Shown: positions 1 to 8,179 of the stretch, piece by piece
Layout: each line of letters begins with the position of its first letter
Numbering within the stretch: position 1 is the stretch's first letter
Origin: an uncultured Pelagibacteraceae bacterium
GTDB taxonomy: Bacteria > Pseudomonadota > Alphaproteobacteria > Pelagibacterales > Pelagibacteraceae
NCBI GenBank assembly: GCA_902528645.1
Contig: CABZTG010000006.1
Coordinates: forward strand, 1-52,941
Direction: 5' to 3'
Length of the DNA stretch: 52,941 nucleotides
The notes under the pieces: model-generated
Databases searched by the model: none
The model's input: the letters and a program-made list of their open reading frames with translations, nothing else
What the model was told of the DNA's origin: nothing
Made by a program: the position numbers and the translations under genes

Positions 1-203
1 ATGCAACATCTGTAGGTGCTGTTAGATCAGAGAATACTTCTCACGATCAAAAAGCAGACAGAGGTTACGTAAACGTAGTAGCTTCTAGTAATACTATAAC
101 AGTCACAACTTGCTTTGATGCAACTACAGAAGATGCCGATGGACCAAAGGCATGTGCAGTCGCAGCTGACAGAGTTGCTAATGAAATTGATGTTGCGGAA
201 TAA
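1..203 (+). CDS. type IV pilin-like protein, C-terminal fragment
   Basis: An open frame enters from the left edge in the phase whose first full codon starts at base 3 and ends at the TAA at 201-203. About 66 residues are visible and no start lies in the window. The fragment is polar and has two cysteines about 17 residues apart near its end (TTCFDATTED...KACAVAAD), like the disulfide-bounded D-region of type IVa pilins. It ends 21 bases before a clear prepilin gene on the same strand, so the two are probably tandem pilin genes. The diagnostic N-terminal prepilin helix is outside the window, so the call rests on the cysteine pattern and the neighbour. Confidence 0.5.
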   Translation, partial: ATSVGAVRSENTSHDQKADRGYVNVVASSNTITVTTCFDATTEDADGPKACAVAADRVANEIDVAE

Positions 204-224
204 CATTTTTAGATAAGAAAACTT

Positions 225-674
225 ATGATCACCAGAAGCTCAGGTTTTAGTTTAATTGAGCTTTTGGTGGTTGTAGCTATAATAGGAATTCTCTCAGCAA
301 CTGGGATGGTTCTTTACTCAGGTTATATCCAAAGCGCTAAAGCAAGTGCAGCCAAAAATCTTATGGCACAGATTGCTTTAGCTCAATCCGAACAATATGC
401 TAATTCAGGAAGTTACTTTAAAACAGATTCTTCTGAAGTATGTGCTCCTCGGTCCCCTAGTAGCGATGACGGCGTGGAAACTATTGTACAGATTGAACTA
501 GCTTTATTTGATGGTGATCAAACAATACCTAGAGACGGTGGTTATGGATATTGTATTGGAGGAACTGATTCAAATAATTTTCTTGTAATAGCCCAAGAGT
601 TTGTCAGTGGCGATTCCACTGAATGCACTCTTGAAGTTAGAAGAAGAGGTGGTGTCCAATCACTGGGATGTTAA
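225..674 (+). CDS. type IV prepilin (PilA/PilE-like)
   Basis: This 149-residue protein starts with a short basic leader (MITRSSG) followed by FSLIELLVVVAIIGIL. That is the class III prepilin signal: cleavage would fall after Gly7, the mature protein begins with Phe, and Glu5 of the mature chain is present. The hydrophobic helix would anchor the pilin in the inner membrane before assembly into a fibre. The C-terminal half has cysteines (EVCAP, GYCIGG, STECT and a terminal Cys) suited to the D-region disulfide. It lies 21 bases downstream of another pilin-like gene. PilD, PilB and PilC are not in the window, so whether the fibre serves DNA uptake, adhesion or twitching cannot be told. Confidence 0.88.
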   Translation: MITRSSGFSLIELLVVVAIIGILSATGMVLYSGYIQSAKASAAKNLMAQIALAQSEQYANSGSYFKTDSSEVCAPRSPSSDDGVETIVQIELALFDGDQTIPRDGGYGYCIGGTDSNNFLVIAQEFVSGDSTECTLEVRRRGGVQSLGC

Positions 675-756
675 TTTAATAACGATCAATTAAAAAAATC
701 ATTTTGAGCACTTTACCAATTGCTAGTTGAATTTGTTTTGGTAGTTAATTAAAATC

Positions 757-2919
757 ATGGATAAAGATATGGCTCAAGAGGTAATAGATGTTTTAACGAG
801 TAATATTGACACCTTATGGGTGATTGATTGCGCGATTTTAGTTTTCATCATGCAAGCAGGTTTTATGTGTATGGAAACAGGTTTATCCAGACACAAAAAT
901 AGCATTAACGTTGCATTAAAGAATGCCGCAGACTTTGGTGTTTCAGTTGTTATCTTTTGGATTTTTGGTTTTGGTTTGATGTTTGGTACTTCTTACAATG
1001 GATTTTTTGGTACCGATTTATTTTTCTTTAAAACAGATAAAGCGGAGTACATGACTTACTTTGTCTTTCAAGCAATGTTTGTTGCAACAGCGGCAACAAT
1101 TATTTCAGGCGCAGTAGCTGAGAGAATGAAATTTAATGGTTATTTAATTATGACAGTTTTAGCGACAGGAATAATTTATCCAATCGTTGGTCATTGGGCC
1201 TGGTCTTCTAGTTATTTATCTAAATATGATACAGTAGATCAACTCTTAGCAATAACAGGAACTGTTAAAACAACTGGTTGGTTATCTGATTTAGGTTTTG
1301 TTGATTTTGCAGGAAGCACCATAGTTCATTCTGTGGGTGGATGGATTGCGTTAGCAGCAGTTATTATTTTAGGTCCAAGAATTGGTAAGTATTCAGATGC
1401 TAATAAAGGAAAGTTTACTGGCTCAAGTTTTCCTTTAGCAGTGTTAGGTACACTTATTTTATGGTTTGGTTGGTTTGGTTTTAATGGCGGAAGTAATGGC
1501 GCTATGGATGAGGCTGTTCCATTAATTTTAATTAATACTTTTTTAGCGGCAGCTTTTGGTTTGTTAACTGGACTAGGTATTTCATATTTAAGATTTAAAA
1601 AGCCAGATCCATTTTACATCATTTTAGGTCCACTAGCAGGTTTAGTTGCAATTACTGCCGGATGTAATTCAATGACTTCAGTTACTTCAATTTTTGTTGG
1701 GGTTGTTGGTGCAATTATTGCAATTATCGTAAACGAAGTATTAAATAAATTTGAAATTGATGATGTTGTTGGAGCGGTCCCTGTCCATTTAGCAGCAGGA
1801 GTTTGGGGGACATTAGCAGTTGGTTTATTTAGTGACCTAAGTATTTTAGATACGGGCCTTGATAGATTTTCACAAATAAAAATTCAATTAATTGGTATCA
1901 TTGCGATTGGTGCGTTTACATTTATATCTTCATTTACAATTTTAAGTTTTTTTAACAAATTTTATCCATTAAGAGTTAGTCCTGTTCAAGAAGAATTAGG
2001 TTTAAATATTGCAGAACACAATGCTGTCTCTATTGAACATGATTTAATTTCTATTTTAGATAAGCAATCAGAGTCTGGTGATCTTAAAATCAGAGGTCCT
2101 CAGGATCCTTTTACAGCAGGGGGTGTTATTGGTCTTTATTACAATAAGCTTATGAGCAAACTTGAAACCAGTGAAGATGAAAAAAATAAATGGCGTGAAA
2201 GAATTTCAAAAGAAGTAAAACTTGCAGTCAAAGTCCAAGAAAACTTTTTACCAAAAAGAAATTTAAAAAATTATCCTGTTCACGGAATTAATATTGCAGC
2301 AAGAGAAGTGTCAGGTGATTTTTTTAGTTTTTATCCTCACAACGATAGCATTTATTTTATAATTGCAGATGTTGCTGGTAAAGGAATTCATGCAGGTATG
2401 GTTATGGCTAAAGCATCAACGTTGTTTGAGGTCTTGGCCCAATCAAAAGTAGATCCAGATGAAATGGTTTTTCATATGAACAATGATTTAAATAATACTA
2501 AAACTGCCGGCATGTTTGTAACATCAATCGTTGGTGAGTATAATTTAATTACCGATGAAATTAGATGGGTGAATGCAGGTCATCAACCTGCAATTTTAAG
2601 AAACGGACAAGGTAAATATGATCAGTTTGAAAGTTCAGCGCCACCATTAGGTGTGATTAAACAAAAAGATAAAAGTGTTTATAATATTCATAAAACAAAA
2701 TTAAACGGTTCAAGGTTTTATGCTTTCACTGATGGATTGTCAGAAAGTTTAAATGATAAAGGTGAAGAAATAGGGATCGATGGTTCAATTGGTATCATCG
2801 AACAAAATTATAATAAAGATACTATTAAACAATTAGATAACATTACAAAAACTGTAATTGGTTCTGGTCAAAATCAAAATCTATCTGATGATTTAACTTT
2901 AATAAGTATTGGAAAATAA
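757..2919 (+). CDS. ammonium transporter fused to a SpoIIE/PP2C phosphatase
   Basis: Residues 1 to about 405 form an Amt/MEP channel with many membrane helices. The Amt hallmarks are present: Asp183 in DFAGSTIVH and the twin pore histidines His191 and His344 (VPVHLAAG). Residues 410-495 are a cytoplasmic linker ending in a charged helix. Residues 495-720 form a SpoIIE-type PP2C phosphatase with all its metal-binding aspartates: Asp521 (EVSGDFF), Asp538 (IADVAGKG), Asp659 (FTDG) and Asp711-712 (LSDDLT). A plain AmtB is about 400-430 residues, so this is a genuine fusion with no frame break. Amt domains fused to histidine kinases or cyclases are known as ammonium sensors. By analogy this protein may report ammonium by dephosphorylating a partner, perhaps a STAS-domain protein. 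No partner gene is visible in the window. Confidence 0.93.
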   Translation: MDKDMAQEVIDVLTSNIDTLWVIDCAILVFIMQAGFMCMETGLSRHKNSINVALKNAADFGVSVVIFWIFGFGLMFGTSYNGFFGTDLFFFKTDKAEYMTYFVFQAMFVATAATIISGAVAERMKFNGYLIMTVLATGIIYPIVGHWAWSSSYLSKYDTVDQLLAITGTVKTTGWLSDLGFVDFAGSTIVHSVGGWIALAAVIILGPRIGKYSDANKGKFTGSSFPLAVLGTLILWFGWFGFNGGSNGAMDEAVPLILINTFLAAAFGLLTGLGISYLRFKKPDPFYIILGPLAGLVAITAGCNSMTSVTSIFVGVVGAIIAIIVNEVLNKFEIDDVVGAVPVHLAAGVWGTLAVGLFSDLSILDTGLDRFSQIKIQLIGIIAIGAFTFISSFTILSFFNKFYPLRVSPVQEELGLNIAEHNAVSIEHDLISILDKQSESGDLKIRGPQDPFTAGGVIGLYYNKLMSKLETSEDEKNKWRERISKEVKLAVKVQENFLPKRNLKNYPVHGINIAAREVSGDFFSFYPHNDSIYFIIADVAGKGIHAGMVMAKASTLFEVLAQSKVDPDEMVFHMNNDLNNTKTAGMFVTSIVGEYNLITDEIRWVNAGHQPAILRNGQGKYDQFESSAPPLGVIKQKDKSVYNIHKTKLNGSRFYAFTDGLSESLNDKGEEIGIDGSIGIIEQNYNKDTIKQLDNITKTVIGSGQNQNLSDDLTLISIGK

Positions 2920-2942
2920 GACTTATTTCTAAAATTAATTAA

Positions 2943-2970
2943 TTGAAAAAAACAATATACTTAATATCTT
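2943..2970 (+). promoter_or_regulatory. candidate promoter for the TPR/barrel gene
   Basis: TTGAAA at 2943-2948 and TATCTT at 2965-2970 are separated by 16 bases. The -10-like box ends 9 bases before the ATG at 2980, so the transcript would have almost no leader. No Shine-Dalgarno sequence is visible. AT-rich DNA produces such boxes by chance. Confidence 0.3.
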
Positions 2971-2979
2971 TTCATTTTT

Positions 2980-4284
2980 ATGTTTTTTAAATTAATAAGA
3001 TTAAAGCTATTTTTAATTTCAACAATTCTGTTGATTTCAACATCTGCTTTTTCATCAGAAAAAAATATTACCTACATGCAAATTCTACAGGATCCTAATA
3101 ACTTAGATTTAAATTTAAAATATGCACAACAACAAGGAAAAGTTGGAAATTTTAAACAAACAATATCTACACTTGAGAGACTAAATATGCTCTATCCAGA
3201 TAATGTTGAAATAAAATTATATTTATTATCTGTTTTAGTCCAAGTTGATTCACCAGAAAAAGCCAATACGATTATAGAGGATATGAAATTAAGAAGAGAT
3301 CTTTCGGCAGAGGATTTGGAAACACTACAAGAAATTGAAGAGGAATTAAAAGATCGAGAACCAAGTTTGTGGAATTTAACAGCGGATGTTGGTTTTGGTG
3401 CAACATTTTCTAATAATGTTAATAGCGTTTCAAAAACAAGATTAAAATATGATGAAGATGAAATAGTTTCTTTTACATCACCAAAACATGATAGGACTGA
3501 GAGTGCATCAATAGGAATTACTGCTACGAGACCCATTGGTGAAGATTCATCACTATTATTAAATTTTGGACATACCACCTCTAACCAATATCAAGAAGCA
3601 GATGATGATTTTCAAAGTTATGGTTTAACTATAGGTCTTGATACAACGTTGGGTAATCAAAGTTTAAGTCCTTATATAATTATGAGCAAAACTGATGCAC
3701 AACATGATGCTGATAGTTTTTCGTTGATGCTTGGCATAGGTGGTTTCTTTACATTAGGAGAAAGGAACTCCTTTAGTTATGGGTATTCTTATTCAGATTC
3801 GAAAGCAAATGAAAATATGGCTGACTTAACAGCTGAAGATACAAATGCGATTGGACATTCTTATACTTTTGGACATGATTTTATTTTAACTCCAATTATT
3901 TCTACTTCACTAAGTTTAGGTTATAGTGACTCTGACGCAAAAGTAAGTGCTGGTAATGACTACGAAACTTATGAAATTGGTTTAGGTTTAAATTTTGCTT
4001 TTCCATGGGCCTACATAGCAGTAAGTACATCAACTAGTTTTAATGATTATAAAGTTGTAGATACTTCTGTAGACTCAACAAAATTAAGATCTGATTATGT
4101 AAACACAACTGATATAATGATTACTAAAGCTATAGGAGACATCTTTCCATTAATTGATCCAAATAGAACTTTATTTATAAACCTGTCTTTTGAAAAAACT
4201 TTTTCTGAAGCAAATATGTTAAATTATGATTATTTGGCCGATTCTTTTGCATTAAGTTTTTCTAAAGCTCTAAGACTTAACTAA
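2980..4284 (+). CDS. outer-membrane protein, N-terminal TPR plus beta-barrel (Slam/DUF560-like)
   Basis: The 434-residue protein has a signal peptide (hydrophobic stretch ending TSAFSS, about residue 26). A helical region at residues 27-125 resembles two or three TPR repeats (NLDLNLKYAQQQGKVGNF, YPDNVEIKLYLLSVL). The rest alternates polar and aromatic residues in beta-strand fashion, consistent with an outer-membrane barrel of roughly 14 strands. TPR followed by a barrel is the layout of Slam proteins, which help move lipoproteins to the surface. I infer that similarity from architecture only. It lies directly before a FecR-domain protein and a CHASE2 phosphatase, a grouping I recall from other proteobacteria. 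A secretion or assembly partner for the FecR protein is one possibility. Confidence 0.65.
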   Translation: MFFKLIRLKLFLISTILLISTSAFSSEKNITYMQILQDPNNLDLNLKYAQQQGKVGNFKQTISTLERLNMLYPDNVEIKLYLLSVLVQVDSPEKANTIIEDMKLRRDLSAEDLETLQEIEEELKDREPSLWNLTADVGFGATFSNNVNSVSKTRLKYDEDEIVSFTSPKHDRTESASIGITATRPIGEDSSLLLNFGHTTSNQYQEADDDFQSYGLTIGLDTTLGNQSLSPYIIMSKTDAQHDADSFSLMLGIGGFFTLGERNSFSYGYSYSDSKANENMADLTAEDTNAIGHSYTFGHDFILTPIISTSLSLGYSDSDAKVSAGNDYETYEIGLGLNFAFPWAYIAVSTSTSFNDYKVVDTSVDSTKLRSDYVNTTDIMITKAIGDIFPLIDPNRTLFINLSFEKTFSEANMLNYDYLADSFALSFSKALRLN

Positions 4285-4307
4285 TTGGTTTTTTTTTTCA
4301 AAAATAG

Positions 4308-4329
4308 GCGAAAAATTGATTTTTTTCGC
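4308..4329 (+). terminator. weak hairpin after the TPR/barrel gene
   Basis: GCGAAAAA (4308-4315) can pair with TTTTTCGC (4322-4329) around a 6-base loop. Only three pairs involve G or C and no clean T-run follows directly, so terminator function is doubtful. It sits in the 102-base gap before the FecR gene. Confidence 0.25.
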
Positions 4330-4386
4330 GTCCAATTTGAGTTTTTAAAGTTTATTTTTTTTATATTTTTGTTAGTTTTAGAAAAT

Positions 4387-5637
4387 ATGAAAAAATTATT
4401 ATCAGTCGCTGTAGGTTTATTTTTAATTCTCAGCATGAATGTAAAAGCTGAGGAATTAAATATAGAGAAACAGCTAGTTGGAATTGTAGGTGCAATTTCT
4501 GGGACAGTTAAAACTGAGACAAGAGAATTAAAAGCTGGTGATAAAATATATTTAAATGAAACAATTGTTGCTGGAGCAGGGTCTGGGACACAAATTTTAC
4601 TTTTAGATCAATCAACATTTACTATAGGTGAAGACTCCGAAGTTGTGATGGATACTTTTATATTTGATCCAGCTACAAATGATGGAAAAATAGTTGCAAG
4701 TGTTAAACAAGGAAGCTTAAAAGTTATCTCTGGTTTAATCAGTAAAAAAAATCCTGATAGTTTAACAGTAGAAGTGCCAGAGGGAACTTTAGGTTCAAGA
4801 GGAACAGAGTTTCAAACAATTGTGTCAAAAGGTAAAACTGATACTTTACTAATCGGTCCAGGAAAAAATAATACTTTAGGAATGAGACCTGGAGCAGTCC
4901 TTGTCGGAAATAGTCTAGGTTCAACTTTATTAGACAATCCTTACAGCATGACTTCAATGACTAAAGGCAAAGCACCTGGACAAGCAAAAAAAATTACTAA
5001 AAATCAGTTAAAGAAATTTAATAAAAAGATGAAAGCTCTAAGAGTTGCTAAGCTCTCACCAGAAGAGAAGAAAGGTAAGAGAAAAGAAATGAAAAAGCAA
5101 TTAAGAAAAGAGCTTAAGTCTATGGGTTTTGAAAAAGAAGAAATTAAATCAATCATTAAAGAAAATATTCAAAAAGATAAAGAGAAGAAAGTAGCTATTA
5201 AAAAAGAAAGAGCTGAAAAGAAAAAAGCTAAAAAGAAAAAAGCCAAAGCAGAAAAGAAAAAGAATAAAAAGAAAAAAGCTAAAAAAGTAGATAAGAAAAA
5301 AGGTAAAAAGAAAAAAGCTACTAAAAAAGGTTCTAAAAAGAAAAAAGCTGTTAAGAAAAAAGAAGGTAAAAAGAAAAAAGCTACAAAGAAAAAAGCTACT
5401 AAGAAAAAAGCTGTGAAAAAGAAAGCTACTAAAAAGAAAAAAGCTGTGAAGAAAAAACCGGCTAAAAAGAAAAAGAAAGCAGTTAAGAAAAAAGTTAAGA
5501 AGAAAAAGAAAGTAGTCAAAAAGAAAAAACCTAAAAAGAAAATTAAGAAAAAAGTAGCGAAGAAAAGAAAGATCGTTAAAAAGAAAAGAGCTGCTAAGAA
5601 GAAAAGAGCTAAGAAGAAAAGAAGAAAAAAGAAGTAA
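4387..5637 (+). CDS. secreted FecR-domain protein with lysine-rich tail
   Basis: I start at the ATG at 4387, which gives a proper signal peptide (MKKLLSVAVGLFLILSMNVKAEE). The frame stays open back to 4285, but those codons encode no sensible N-terminus. The product is 416 residues. Residues about 27-150 form a FecR-like beta domain (VGAISGTVK, LKAGDKIYLNETIVAG, QILLLDQSTFTIGEDSE, VEVPEGTLGSRGTEF), usually periplasmic. From about residue 180 the chain turns helical and charged, and the last 150 or so residues are almost entirely Lys with Ala, Val, Thr and Arg in KKKAKKK-type repeats, as in histone H1-like tails. On an exported protein this tail could bind LPS, nucleic acid or another polyanion; that is inference. 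The gene lies between a barrel protein and a CHASE2 phosphatase. Confidence 0.8.
   Translation: MKKLLSVAVGLFLILSMNVKAEELNIEKQLVGIVGAISGTVKTETRELKAGDKIYLNETIVAGAGSGTQILLLDQSTFTIGEDSEVVMDTFIFDPATNDGKIVASVKQGSLKVISGLISKKNPDSLTVEVPEGTLGSRGTEFQTIVSKGKTDTLLIGPGKNNTLGMRPGAVLVGNSLGSTLLDNPYSMTSMTKGKAPGQAKKITKNQLKKFNKKMKALRVAKLSPEEKKGKRKEMKKQLRKELKSMGFEKEEIKSIIKENIQKDKEKKVAIKKERAEKKKAKKKKAKAEKKKNKKKKAKKVDKKKGKKKKATKKGSKKKKAVKKKEGKKKKATKKKATKKKAVKKKATKKKKAVKKKPAKKKKKAVKKKVKKKKKVVKKKKPKKKIKKKVAKKRKIVKKKRAAKKKRAKKKRRKKK
5170..5634 (+). repeat. low-complexity AAG/AAA repeat encoding the poly-lysine tail
   Basis: This in-frame purine tract, with AAG and AAA codons broken by GCT, GTT or ACT, encodes the lysine-rich end of the FecR protein. 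Imperfect short units (AAGAAAAAAGCT and variants) recur many times. Such tracts change length by replication slippage, so copy number may vary between strains. The phenylalanine-rich open frame on the opposite strand is only its mirror. Confidence 0.85.
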
Positions 5638-5696
5638 TTAGCTAGTTCTTAATAAGTTTCATTTACATTGCTTAAATTAGATATAAATTTCACTTT

Positions 5697-7748
5697 GTGG
5701 AAGCTTTTGTACAAAAAAATTTAAATTATTTTGTTTTCTTAATTGTACTAACCTTATTAATTTTTCTTAAAATTTTAAATCCAGCATTTATTAAGTCAGT
5801 TTCTTATTTGAGTTTTGATTTGTATCAAAAAATTTTTGCTGAAGAAAAAGAGAGTGAAGTAGTTATCATTGATATTGATGAACAAAGCCTTGGTAAGTTC
5901 GGGCAATTTCCGTGGAACAGAACAGTTTTTGCAAAAATTTTAGATCAACTAAATACTTCAAATCCAAAAGCAATCGGTTTTGATATATTTTTCACTGAAA
6001 AAGATAAACAATCTCCTGATGAAATAATAAAATCATATAATTTAATTCCATCAGATGTTTCTGAATTACAAAATCTTAAAGGTCCAGATGATTTATTCGC
6101 TGAAAAATTAAAAGAGTCAAAATCAATTATTGCAGTATTAGGCAGTAACGTACCTTCTCATGCGAACTATAACAGAAAAGCAAAAGCACGATTTCTTTCT
6201 AAAGGAGGAAAGCCTGAGGAATTCACTTACGCTTATCCTTATTCAATAGGTTCATTAGAAAAATTAGAAAAAAATGTTCAAGGTTTAGGATCCATTTCTT
6301 TTTTAGATCAGCTCGATGGTATTATTAGATCTCTTCCTTTAATTGTTCAGTTTAATAAAAAGATATATCCAACTATGGGCCTAGAAATGGTTCGAGTTGG
6401 ATCAAAACAAAAAAATATTTATATCGAATTAAATGAGGTGGGTATTCAAAGAATAAGTGCTAGACCTTATAAGGTAGAGTCTGATCCTAATGGTATTATT
6501 TGGATTAAATATAAAAAATCACAAAAGAAACAATATATTTCAGCTGGCGATGTTTATGATGGCAATTTTGAAAAAAGTTTTTTTGAGAATAAATACGTTC
6601 TAATTGGTGCATCAGCCCAAGGTTTATTCGATTTAGTTAAAACACCACTCGGTGTAACTATTCCTGGAGTAGAAGTTCATGCTAATGTTATTGAAAATAT
6701 TTTAGATCAATCATATTTAATTAGAAATCCAAACACTTATATCTTTGAGCTAATTTTTTCTATTATCATTGCTCTTTTAACTTTTATTTTATCGCAAAAA
6801 ATTAAACCAAAATATAGTTTATCAATCTTCTTCGGTAATATTTTAGCAATTATTATTATTGGTTTTTCAATTTATAAATTTAGATCAGAGTTAGTAGATT
6901 TTAGTTACCCAATTTTTATTGTCACAATAACATTTTTAACAGGGCTTTATTTTAGGTTTATTGAGGAAAATAAAATGGCTTTAGCTAATTTACAGAAAGA
7001 AGCTAAACTTTTAAAAGAACGTGAACTTGCTGCCGGAGTTCAAAAAAGCTTATTTCCTGATATTTCAAAGTTTGAAAACTTTATTTTTGCCAAAAACGTT
7101 CCAGCAAGAGATGTTTCTGGAGATTATTTTGACGTTGTCAGATCAACACCTGAAGAATATTTTTTCACCTTAGCTGATGTATCTGGCAAAGGGGTTAAAG
7201 CTGGAATGTATATGGCAAAAGCATCCTCAATTTTTAGAACACTTACTAATTTAAAATTTCCTTTAGAAAAAGTTGTCTTTGGTGTCAATAATGAATTGGT
7301 AGAAGCAAAGTTTAAAGGAATGTTTGTTACTGCTGTTTTTGGCAAATTAAATATTAAAACTGGCGAGCTGGTTTTCATTAATGCAGGTCATGAAAGCATT
7401 CTTACTTTTGATGAAAATAAAAATTATGAATATATTAAATCCGATATGCCACCCATTGGTATTGTTAAATATTTCACCGAGTCGATGGTGAAATCAAATA
7501 CTATTAATCTTAAAGATAAAACTTTTGTCGTTTACACGGATGGAGTAACTGAAGGATATATGAAAAATGGTGAAGAGTTAGGAGCTGAAGGGGTGCAAAA
7601 AATTATAAACGAAATGTCACAGGTCACACCAAAGTCCATCGTCGAAGCTATCGAAAAAGAGCTTAACTGGGGTGCAGAAAAGTTAAGGGATGACATCACT
7701 TGTATGGCAATAAACATTAATAATACTGAGCTGATAAAGAAGAAATAA
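5697..7748 (+). CDS. CHASE2-domain membrane receptor with SpoIIE/PP2C phosphatase output
   Basis: The start is GTG at 5697, with a TATAAA box 9 bases upstream. The 683-residue protein has an N-terminal membrane helix (about 10-30) and an extracytoplasmic CHASE2 domain (about 40-340: VVIIDIDEQSLGKFGQFPWNR, IGFDIFF, VLIGASAQGLFDLVKTP, PGVEVHANVIENIL). Three membrane helices follow (about 347-366, 374-392 and 403-420), then a short coiled coil and a SpoIIE-type PP2C phosphatase (about 440-675). Metal-binding aspartates are intact in DVSGDYFD, LADVSGKG, YTDGVTEG and LRDDIT. CHASE2 is a sensory domain of unknown ligand, usually joined to cyclases or kinases. Next to FecR and barrel genes it may sense envelope state and control a phosphorylated partner in the cytoplasm. 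No RsbW- or RsbV-like partner lies in the window. Confidence 0.9.
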   Translation: MEAFVQKNLNYFVFLIVLTLLIFLKILNPAFIKSVSYLSFDLYQKIFAEEKESEVVIIDIDEQSLGKFGQFPWNRTVFAKILDQLNTSNPKAIGFDIFFTEKDKQSPDEIIKSYNLIPSDVSELQNLKGPDDLFAEKLKESKSIIAVLGSNVPSHANYNRKAKARFLSKGGKPEEFTYAYPYSIGSLEKLEKNVQGLGSISFLDQLDGIIRSLPLIVQFNKKIYPTMGLEMVRVGSKQKNIYIELNEVGIQRISARPYKVESDPNGIIWIKYKKSQKKQYISAGDVYDGNFEKSFFENKYVLIGASAQGLFDLVKTPLGVTIPGVEVHANVIENILDQSYLIRNPNTYIFELIFSIIIALLTFILSQKIKPKYSLSIFFGNILAIIIIGFSIYKFRSELVDFSYPIFIVTITFLTGLYFRFIEENKMALANLQKEAKLLKERELAAGVQKSLFPDISKFENFIFAKNVPARDVSGDYFDVVRSTPEEYFFTLADVSGKGVKAGMYMAKASSIFRTLTNLKFPLEKVVFGVNNELVEAKFKGMFVTAVFGKLNIKTGELVFINAGHESILTFDENKNYEYIKSDMPPIGIVKYFTESMVKSNTINLKDKTFVVYTDGVTEGYMKNGEELGAEGVQKIINEMSQVTPKSIVEAIEKELNWGAEKLRDDITCMAININNTELIKKK

Positions 7749-7811
7749 TTTGAAACCCAAATTGAATAAATTGGTTGTTTAAAATTAATCATTTTTATGT
7801 AGATTGCAGTT

Positions 7812-8102
7812 GTGAAACGAATCTTATTTTTAATATTTTTATTACCTCTGTTGAGTAATTGTACTCAATACTCCGCAATGGTAAGCCCCGCTTTAACACT
7901 AGCGCATACAGGAAGTTTCGCTCAAGCAACAACTTCCTTATCAAGTTCATTAGCAATCAATGAAGTAAAAAAAGAATATGCAAATAATTTAGAGGCAGAA
8001 AGAATTTGTCCAACTATTCATTCTGCAGAAATCAACAAAATATTTTTTGAGACGATAGAAGAAATAGGCTGTTACTACGATCCTCTCAGTATTCTTCGAT
8101 AA
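7812..8102 (+). CDS. small lipoprotein of unknown function
   Basis: The start is GTG at 7812, giving 96 residues. The N-terminus is a lipoprotein signal peptide (MKRILFLIFLLPLLSNC) with Cys17 as the lipidation site. The mature part is short, rich in Ser, Thr and Ala (TGSFAQATTSLSSSLAIN), and has two further cysteines near the end (ERICPT, EIGCYY). I recognise no domain. It sits between the CHASE2 phosphatase and the autotransporter genes, so an envelope role is likely but unproven. Confidence 0.65.
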   Translation: MKRILFLIFLLPLLSNCTQYSAMVSPALTLAHTGSFAQATTSLSSSLAINEVKKEYANNLEAERICPTIHSAEINKIFFETIEEIGCYYDPLSILR

Positions 8103-8143
8103 ATATCACCATTTTATCACTTTTTTTAAACAAAATTATTTTT

Positions 8144-8171
8144 TTGACTCGTCTATTAATCAAAATATAAA
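8144..8171 (+). promoter_or_regulatory. candidate promoter giving a near-leaderless transcript
   Basis: TTGACT at 8144-8149 and TATAAA at 8166-8171 are 16 bases apart. The ATG of the first autotransporter is at 8180, 8 bases after the -10 box, so transcription would start at or just before the start codon. No Shine-Dalgarno sequence is visible. Confidence 0.45.
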
Positions 8172-8179
8172 TTTGTCCT

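Noticed and set aside
4308-4329. Treating this hairpin as a firm terminator
   Set aside because: The stem is mostly A-T pairs with no clean T-run after it; kept only as a weak feature.
4285-4386. In-frame extension upstream of the FecR-protein ATG
   Set aside because: It begins directly after the previous stop, starts with TTG, is T-rich and would place the signal peptide inside the protein. The ATG at 4387 fits better.
5169-5519. A phenylalanine-rich open frame on the minus strand opposite the lysine tail
   Set aside because: It is the mirror of the AAG/AAA repeat. It has no sensible start context and its composition is fully explained by the plus-strand gene.
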